NCBI GenBank assembly: GCA_017451485.1
Contig: JAFTOG010000012.1
Span: forward strand, 1 to 64,000
Length of the DNA: 64,000 nt
Direction of reading: 5' to 3'
Origin: Clostridia bacterium
GTDB lineage: Bacteria > Bacillota > Clostridia > Oscillospirales > CAG-272
Shown: piece after piece, positions 59,393 through 64,000 of the stretch
Layout: each line of letters starts with the position of its first letter
How positions within the stretch are numbered: position 1 is the first letter of the stretch
Program-made: the position numbers and the translations under genes
The notes under the pieces: model-generated
What the model was told of the DNA's origin: nothing
Seen by the model: the letters and a program-made list of their open reading frames with translations, nothing else
Databases searched by the model: none

Positions 59393-60216
59393 TTGATTAA
59401 TTTCATAAGCTTTTGCATTTTATCATTTGAAGGAGTGTTAAACCTTGTCAGCTCCTTGTTTATCGCTTCATATTTATGCTCCCCAAGGGAATGATATGGC
59501 AAAAGCTCTGTTTTTTGGGGATATCCGTACATTTCGTAGAAGCTTTTTAACTCGTTAATTTCCTCTTCTGAATCATTTATGCCGGATATTATGGGAACCC
59601 TTACCCAAATTTCTTTATCAATTAAGAGAAGCGACTTTAGGTTGTCAAGTATCAAAGTATTTTGCACACTTGTATATTTTTTATGTACGGTACTATTCAT
59701 ACATTTTACATCATAGATAATTAAATCGGTATAGGGAAGTATTTGTTCAAAGCTTGAGTAAGGTATATATCCTGCAGTATCAACAGCAGTATGTATATTG
59801 TTCTCCTTGCATTTTTGCAAAAGCTCAGTAAGAAAATCAATTTTCAGCATACATTCTCCACCGGAAAATGTTACGCCACCACTCGAATTTTTATAATATG
59901 GAATATCTTTTTTTATAATTTCCATTATTTCATCTGCTGTGTATTTCTTGCCACACAGGGCTTTTGCACCGGTTAGACACTCCCTTGTGCACCTACCGCA
60001 TATAATACAGGATTCCTTGCTTTCACAGAAATTCCTGCAAATTCCACAAGATGTGCACTTACTCTTGTAAAACATTATTTGTGGCTCGAAATCCTGGCTT
60101 TCCGGATTATGACACCAAGTGCATTTCAGGTTACATCCCTTGAAAAATACGGTTGTACGTATTCCGGGACCGTTGACATAGGAGCCTCTTTGTACATCAA
60201 AAATAATTCCCGTCAT
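59389..60216 (-). CDS. Glycyl radical enzyme activating protein (radical SAM)
   Basis: A 275-aa radical SAM enzyme. C28-N-L-K-C32-T-W-C35 binds the SAM cluster; residues about 50-85 contain an extra ferredoxin-like Cys set (CTSCGICRNFC...CIICGRCTREC), as in activases of choline, glycerol and hydroxyphenylacetate GREs but not PFL activase. GGVTFSGGEC is the conserved SAM-side motif. It installs the glycyl radical on the upstream enzyme, whose stop it overlaps by 4 nt. Confidence 0.93.
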   Translation of the reverse strand: MTGIIFDVQRGSYVNGPGIRTTVFFKGCNLKCTWCHNPESQDFEPQIMFYKSKCTSCGICRNFCESKESCIICGRCTRECLTGAKALCGKKYTADEIMEIIKKDIPYYKNSSGGVTFSGGECMLKIDFLTELLQKCKENNIHTAVDTAGYIPYSSFEQILPYTDLIIYDVKCMNSTVHKKYTSVQNTLILDNLKSLLLIDKEIWVRVPIISGINDSEEEINELKSFYEMYGYPQKTELLPYHSLGEHKYEAINKELTRFNTPSNDKMQKLMKLIK

Positions 60217-62330
60217 TTATCCGTCCTCATAATAATATCATTTTGTATGCTTTCATTCAAATTAACAAAATAGTCGGAGAAGCCACTTACTCTTACTCGG
60301 ATATGTTTATATTTATCGGGATTTTCCTTTGCGGCAATAAGATCCTCCTTAGAAATGTAGGTAAGCTGAAAGTGAACTCCTCCGTTTCTAAAGTAGGTCT
60401 CGAAGGTGTCAACCAATTTACTAAATTGCTCGTCATCCTCCACAAGCTTTTTATCAAGAGAAACGTTCGTAACTGTTGAGCCACAGGCAATAAGATTTTT
60501 ATGAGCAACAATGACAGAATTAAGCAGAGCAGTAAGTCCGTTTCGGTCCCGTCCCTCATTTTGTCCAACGCCAAATTTCATCATATCTCCCATATATCTA
60601 CCGTCGGGAGTTGCAAGGGTATCCTCTCCGTACCATTTATAATGCTCGTTATATCCAGCAAGGTCGCCTACAAGCCATTGATAGCCAAAAATATTCTTCT
60701 TGCCGTTAATAAATTTGTATAAGCTATCATAAAAAAGAGAGGTAATATAGTTTGACAAATTGTCATCATTACCGAAAAAGTCGGTAGTATTAAGTATTAC
60801 CGTCCGATACATACCATAGCCCTGCCAATTAGAATGTAATGCGTCTATTAGTGATTTCATAGACATTAGCTTTTCATCAAATACATATTTTTTTACAACT
60901 ATTAAGCTATCAATAACATTGATTATTCCCATAAGCGTGGGCGAGGCAATTGCAGTATTACAGCCACCTTGGGTAATACTTTTGGCATTTTCGATACAAT
61001 CACAGGCAAATAAGCTGGATATATAGTTTATGTCTCTGGCTCTTATTTTATTATATTTATTATCATACTCGAATATTTTTTCTAAGTCGTCAAATAATAT
61101 ACTTTCATAAATTCCATAGAATTCATCAAAGGATTTGCAATTTATAATTTTTCCGTAATTTTTATGGAAAAGCGTTTCTATGGAGTGTAGCAAATTACCT
61201 TTTGAATTACTGCCTGCCATAGAGCCCAAAAACGCAGGCTCATTGCACCCAACCGTGGTGTAGGAAACAGCTTTTTCAAACGGTATGCCACAGATTTTGG
61301 TATAGCAAGCAATTCGCATATCGTCATTGGTAAATGCAATTCGCTTGTTAGGGTCCTTCCTTTCGCAGTCCATCATAAACCACAACACATCTTTGGGTGT
61401 TTTACTTGTCCAACGAAAGGTAAGCTGTGGTATATAAGTGGGCAGCTCCATGAGGGATTCAACTATCAGGACTGAGAATTCATTAAATCCGTCGATACCG
61501 TCCTCCAAATATCCACCTATACAGAAATGAGACTGTCCTCCCCTTGTGAAGTGAGGAGAGCTGATGTGTGTGTAGGATTGAAGCATAAGAAAAAACTCCT
61601 GTAAATATTCCTTGGCTTCATCCCGTGTTATGGTACCATTTTTAATATCATTGAAATAAAAAGGTGATAGATATCTGTCAAGAGTGCCCACGCTATCCGG
61701 ATTGGCACTAAAACAGATATACATTGTAAGTATTGCTTCATATAGGCTTGACGGAGCATTTCTTGGAACCAGGAGCAGAGAGCTGGCAAGTTTTTCAAGG
61801 TTGTTTTTCTTAGTAGGATCGCTAACAGATTTGGAAAATTCAAGTACTTTATCAGAACATTTTTCTGCCCATTTTATAATAGTGTTAGCGACATCTTTAA
61901 GACCCTTAAGAAATTCTAATTCCTCAGGCTTATAATGCATAAGAGCAGAGGCGTCAATATCCTCTATAATTCCTTTAATGCCCTTTTTCAGTACTCGGCT
62001 GTAATCTCCCGTTGCATGCTGCCATTCCATAGTGGATAGATTGCCGATTTTCTTTAGATAGAAATTTTTAAGAGCAATAGCAGTATTTTTATGCCCACTA
62101 CGGTTAAAGGCATCTCCTACCACGCTTCCGTCAAAGCGAAAAAGACCCGTGAATAGAGAATTCTCGGTAATAACAGGCTTCTGGCAAAGGATATATTCAC
62201 ATAATCTTTTTACATTCATTTGCTCTGTAGGAAGAAAATAGTCGTATCTGTCGAAATTTGGTTTTATTGTTTCAACATACATTTTACCATCAAGGGTAAG
62301 AGCACATAATTTACTGATTCTTTCGTTCAT
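60213..62330 (-). CDS. Glycyl radical enzyme of unknown substrate (PFL-like)
   Basis: A 705-aa enzyme with the GRE ten-stranded barrel motifs: thiyl Cys362 in TTVGCNEPAF and glycyl radical Gly683 in RVSGFSDYF near the C-terminus. The Cys loop reads GCNEP, not the GCVEP of choline or glycerol lyases nor the CC pair of pyruvate formate-lyase, and the protein is shorter than these (about 760-850 aa). It is thus a GRE of unassigned type. ATG 62330 with GTGGAG at 6 nt is the start. It forms an operon with its activase and is divergent from an AraC regulator. No microcompartment genes are near. Confidence 0.9.
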   Translation of the reverse strand: MNERISKLCALTLDGKMYVETIKPNFDRYDYFLPTEQMNVKRLCEYILCQKPVITENSLFTGLFRFDGSVVGDAFNRSGHKNTAIALKNFYLKKIGNLSTMEWQHATGDYSRVLKKGIKGIIEDIDASALMHYKPEELEFLKGLKDVANTIIKWAEKCSDKVLEFSKSVSDPTKKNNLEKLASSLLLVPRNAPSSLYEAILTMYICFSANPDSVGTLDRYLSPFYFNDIKNGTITRDEAKEYLQEFFLMLQSYTHISSPHFTRGGQSHFCIGGYLEDGIDGFNEFSVLIVESLMELPTYIPQLTFRWTSKTPKDVLWFMMDCERKDPNKRIAFTNDDMRIACYTKICGIPFEKAVSYTTVGCNEPAFLGSMAGSNSKGNLLHSIETLFHKNYGKIINCKSFDEFYGIYESILFDDLEKIFEYDNKYNKIRARDINYISSLFACDCIENAKSITQGGCNTAIASPTLMGIINVIDSLIVVKKYVFDEKLMSMKSLIDALHSNWQGYGMYRTVILNTTDFFGNDDNLSNYITSLFYDSLYKFINGKKNIFGYQWLVGDLAGYNEHYKWYGEDTLATPDGRYMGDMMKFGVGQNEGRDRNGLTALLNSVIVAHKNLIACGSTVTNVSLDKKLVEDDEQFSKLVDTFETYFRNGGVHFQLTYISKEDLIAAKENPDKYKHIRVRVSGFSDYFVNLNESIQNDIIMRTDK

Positions 62331-62362
62331 ATAATACTCCACATAATCTATGATATAACTAT

Positions 62363-62391
62363 ATTTTACATACTTAGGATAAGCTTGTAAA
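62363..62391 (-). promoter_or_regulatory. Promoter of the glycyl radical enzyme operon
   Basis: Minus strand TTTACA (62391-62386), 17-bp spacer, TAAAAT (62368-62363). Confidence 0.7.
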
Positions 62392-62430
62392 TGGGCTAAA
62401 TAATATTTTTGTATTTTACGACACTATTTA

Positions 62431-62459
62431 TTGATTTTATAATATGTTTATGGTATAAT
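62431..62459 (+). promoter_or_regulatory. AraC gene promoter
   Basis: TTGATT (62431-62436), 17-bp spacer, TGGTATAAT with TATAAT at 62454-62459; the mRNA leader would be only about 10 nt. Confidence 0.8.
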
Positions 62460-62475
62460 TATAAGGGGTGATTTT

Positions 62476-63249
62476 GTGAATAAGAATTTTATAATAACCT
62501 CTATTGAACAGGTTATACTCGTTGGAAAAGAAAAATATATGGACAAAAATCTCCACTTTTCCAATAGCTTATCGTTTAATGAGATAATATTTCATTTTTC
62601 AGGCTCATCCATTGTACATTTTGGAGAACAGAGCTTGAAGGTTAAGGAAAATACAGTTCGTTTTCTTCCTAAAGGAACCGTATCTCGATATAATGTACAC
62701 AGAGAGATACCCGGAGAATGTATAGATGTCTTTTTTTTAACGGATAAACCCGTATCTGAAAAGGCTTTTGTGTGGGAATCAGATAAAAAGGAGCAAATCG
62801 GAGCCTTATTTAGAAAGCTGTTCATATGTTGGACATCCAAGTCTGACGGATATTATATGAAATGTATGTCATACCTGTATAGAATAATTGCGGAAATTCA
62901 GTCAGCAGAATGTGTCTCTAGGGAACAGTATAATAAGATCATACCTGCGATAGATGAAATAAACAGAGAGTTCCTTAATAAAAACTTGTCAAGCTCTCAT
63001 CTTGCAGAAATATGCAACATCAGTGAAACATATCTAAAAAAGCTATTTAACAAAAAATTTGGTATTCCTCCTAAGAAGTATATAATACAAAAGAAAATAG
63101 ATTACGCTTGCGAGCTGTTATTACTGGGACGCTATACCGTCACCGAAATTGCGGAAATGTGTAATTTTGGAGATGTATACTATTTCAGCAGACAGTTTAA
63201 GGAGTATATGGGAGCTTCTCCTTTGGAGTATATTAAAAGGGTAAAATAA
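62476..63249 (+). CDS. AraC family transcriptional regulator
   Basis: A 257-aa regulator. The N-terminal about 130 residues form a cupin-like sensing domain (FHFSGSSIVHFGEQSLKVKENTVRFLPKGTVSRY). The C-terminal 100 hold two helix-turn-helix motifs (LSSSHLAEICNISETYLKKLFNKKFGIPPKKYI and VTEIAEMCNFGDVYYFSRQFKEYMGASPLEY). GTG start at 62476 with AAGGGG about 7 nt upstream. It is divergent from the glycyl radical enzyme operon, 145 bp away, and is its likely activator. Confidence 0.93.
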   Translation: MNKNFIITSIEQVILVGKEKYMDKNLHFSNSLSFNEIIFHFSGSSIVHFGEQSLKVKENTVRFLPKGTVSRYNVHREIPGECIDVFFLTDKPVSEKAFVWESDKKEQIGALFRKLFICWTSKSDGYYMKCMSYLYRIIAEIQSAECVSREQYNKIIPAIDEINREFLNKNLSSSHLAEICNISETYLKKLFNKKFGIPPKKYIIQKKIDYACELLLLGRYTVTEIAEMCNFGDVYYFSRQFKEYMGASPLEYIKRVK

Positions 63250-63256
63250 TATGCAA

Positions 63257-63273
63257 TTCAACCTCAGGTTGAA
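63257..63273. repeat. 17-bp palindrome after araC
   Basis: TTCAACCT-C-AGGTTGAA, perfect 8-1-8 inverted repeat, 7 bp after the araC stop, with no T run. It could be an operator for the next gene's promoter or a small hairpin. Confidence 0.6.
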
Positions 63274-63303
63274 AATAGTAATAAAAACTCAACAAAGATA
63301 CTA

Positions 63304-63332
63304 TTGAAAGTTGATTTTTTAGATGCTACAAT
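63304..63332 (+). promoter_or_regulatory. Promoter of the terminal XRE gene
   Basis: TTGAAA (63304-63309), 17-bp spacer, TGCTACAAT with TACAAT at 63327-63332. Confidence 0.8.
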
Positions 63333-63375
63333 TAAATCATAAGGTGGCCGCCAATTATACTAAGGAGGAAACAAT

Positions 63376-64000
63376 ATGTTGGATCAAAAAATATTTGGAG
63401 AAAAGTTAAAAAATCATAGAAAGATGCTGGGTTATACTCAGGAGGCAGTTGCCGATAAGCTTGGAGTATCTGCTCAAGCAGTTTCAAAATGGGAGTCCGG
63501 AGATTGCTTACCTGATTGTATAAATTTGAAGGCGATAAGTGATTTGTATAAAATATCCGCTGATGTGCTTTTTGAAACGGAAAGCAACGGAGATTTGAAG
63601 GCGGTTTCGGATAAAATAGAGCAGATAGGCACAGAATTTATCTGGGCTAATGTGGCTAAATATGAAAATATTCATTTGGAACTGGGAAATGATCTATTAA
63701 GCATGTGGAAGGGCTTGTATTTTGCAGAGTGTGGCGATAAAGAGAAAAGTAAAGAAAGTAAAGAACAAGGAAATCTCAGAATTTGTGGCCCATTTGGTAC
63801 AAAGATATGGGATGATGAGGGAATTACCTGTGTTATTAAGTCCGAATTTATAAGAAATATAGCTCCTTCATCTGACAGAAGCTATGATATATTAAGCGAT
63901 CTATGTACAAGGGAAGGACAGCAGATTATAAGAATGCTTTATCCTCACAAGCCTATTTCAAAGGACAAAATTATTGAAGAAACAGGAATCGAAATTCATA
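63376..64000 (+). CDS. XRE-family regulator with C-terminal domain, 3' partial
   Basis: An open frame from ATG 63376 (AAGGAGG 6 nt upstream) to the window end, 208 codons so far. Residues about 6-62 are a Cro/CI helix-turn-helix (FGEKLKNHRKMLGYTQEAVADKLGVSAQAVSKWESGDCLPD). The rest is a sensor-like domain with RICGPFGTKIWDDEGITCVIK, then a winged-helix-like end (LCTREGQQIIRMLYPHKPISKDKIIEETG). The stop lies beyond the window. Its target is not evident. Confidence 0.88.
   Translation, partial: MLDQKIFGEKLKNHRKMLGYTQEAVADKLGVSAQAVSKWESGDCLPDCINLKAISDLYKISADVLFETESNGDLKAVSDKIEQIGTEFIWANVAKYENIHLELGNDLLSMWKGLYFAECGDKEKSKESKEQGNLRICGPFGTKIWDDEGITCVIKSEFIRNIAPSSDRSYDILSDLCTREGQQIIRMLYPHKPISKDKIIEETGIEIH

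Noticed and set aside
1-64000. tRNA, rRNA, CRISPR array, insertion sequence, prophage
   Set aside because: Intergenic regions were scanned by eye and none of the diagnostic features (cloverleaf with T-loop, regular spaced repeats, transposase or integrase motifs) were seen.

Overview
The window looks like a chromosomal segment of a low-GC, endospore-forming Firmicute of the class Clostridia, plausibly an Oscillospiraceae/Ruminococcaceae-like gut or rumen anaerobe. Evidence: a sporulation block (spoVB-like flippase, hup, rqcP, yabP, yabQ), sporulation sigma factor SigG, a c-di-AMP cyclase operon (cdaA plus a YbbR protein), the Firmicute-style rplS / lepB-rbgA-rnhB-yraN neighbourhood, oxygen-sensitive enzymes (glycyl radical enzyme and its activase, HemZ, hexameric GDH), and promoters of TTGnnn-N17-TATAAT type, nearly all with a TG extended -10. 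No rRNA, tRNA, CRISPR array, transposase or prophage was seen.

Layout. 1-3.9 kb: DUF2974 hydrolase (5' end cut by the window), MutS-like ATPase, rpmB, a probable GME-fold protein. 3.9-16 kb: one long co-oriented series (cdaA, YbbR protein, FAD oxidoreductase, recJ, rel, dtd, hemZ, nucleoside kinase, spoVB) with many start/stop overlaps. 15.8-17.7 kb: hup-rqcP-yabP-yabQ. 17.9-23.1 kb: GH30, glnA (minus), cyclase-like hydrolase, nitroreductase, small membrane and Cys-rich proteins. 23.4-26.8 kb: two tandem, homologous ECF-like sigma factors with very large C-terminal extensions. 26.9-31.9 kb: XRE regulator, GH92, a 56-aa DUF3006-like gene, gdhA. 31.9-33.9 kb: an XRE repressor divergent from a lipoprotein gene of foreign codon usage, over twin palindromic operators, followed by two head-to-head gene fragments. 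34-37.8 kb: two Gfo/Idh/MocA oxidoreductases and a fused double TIM-barrel isomerase. 37.8-41 kb: tig-clpP-clpX. 41.1-45.3 kb: lepB-rbgA-rnhB-yraN-dipeptidase-phosphoesterase, divergent from rplS with an L19 leader. 46-52.7 kb: yajC and a TIGR04086-like protein, rluA, DUF3810 metalloprotease, murA, DUF1858, trmK, Nif3, CarD. 52.8-55.5 kb: MerR regulator on a 19-bp-spacer promoter driving an alpha/beta-hydrolase lipoprotein operon. 55.5-64 kb: FkbM methyltransferase, HIT, sigG, icd, a glycyl radical enzyme with its activase and AraC regulator, and a truncated XRE regulator.

Functionally, icd, gdhA and glnA form a 2-oxoglutarate/ammonia assimilation set, each on its own promoter. GH30, GH92 and the Gfo/Idh/MocA-isomerase operon suggest glycan or glycoside use. 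The least explained items are the paired sigma factors with sensor-like domains, the chimeric XRE/lipoprotein locus, the MerR-controlled lipoprotein operon and the orphan glycyl radical enzyme. All functional statements come from reading motifs and gene order; no database search was possible.
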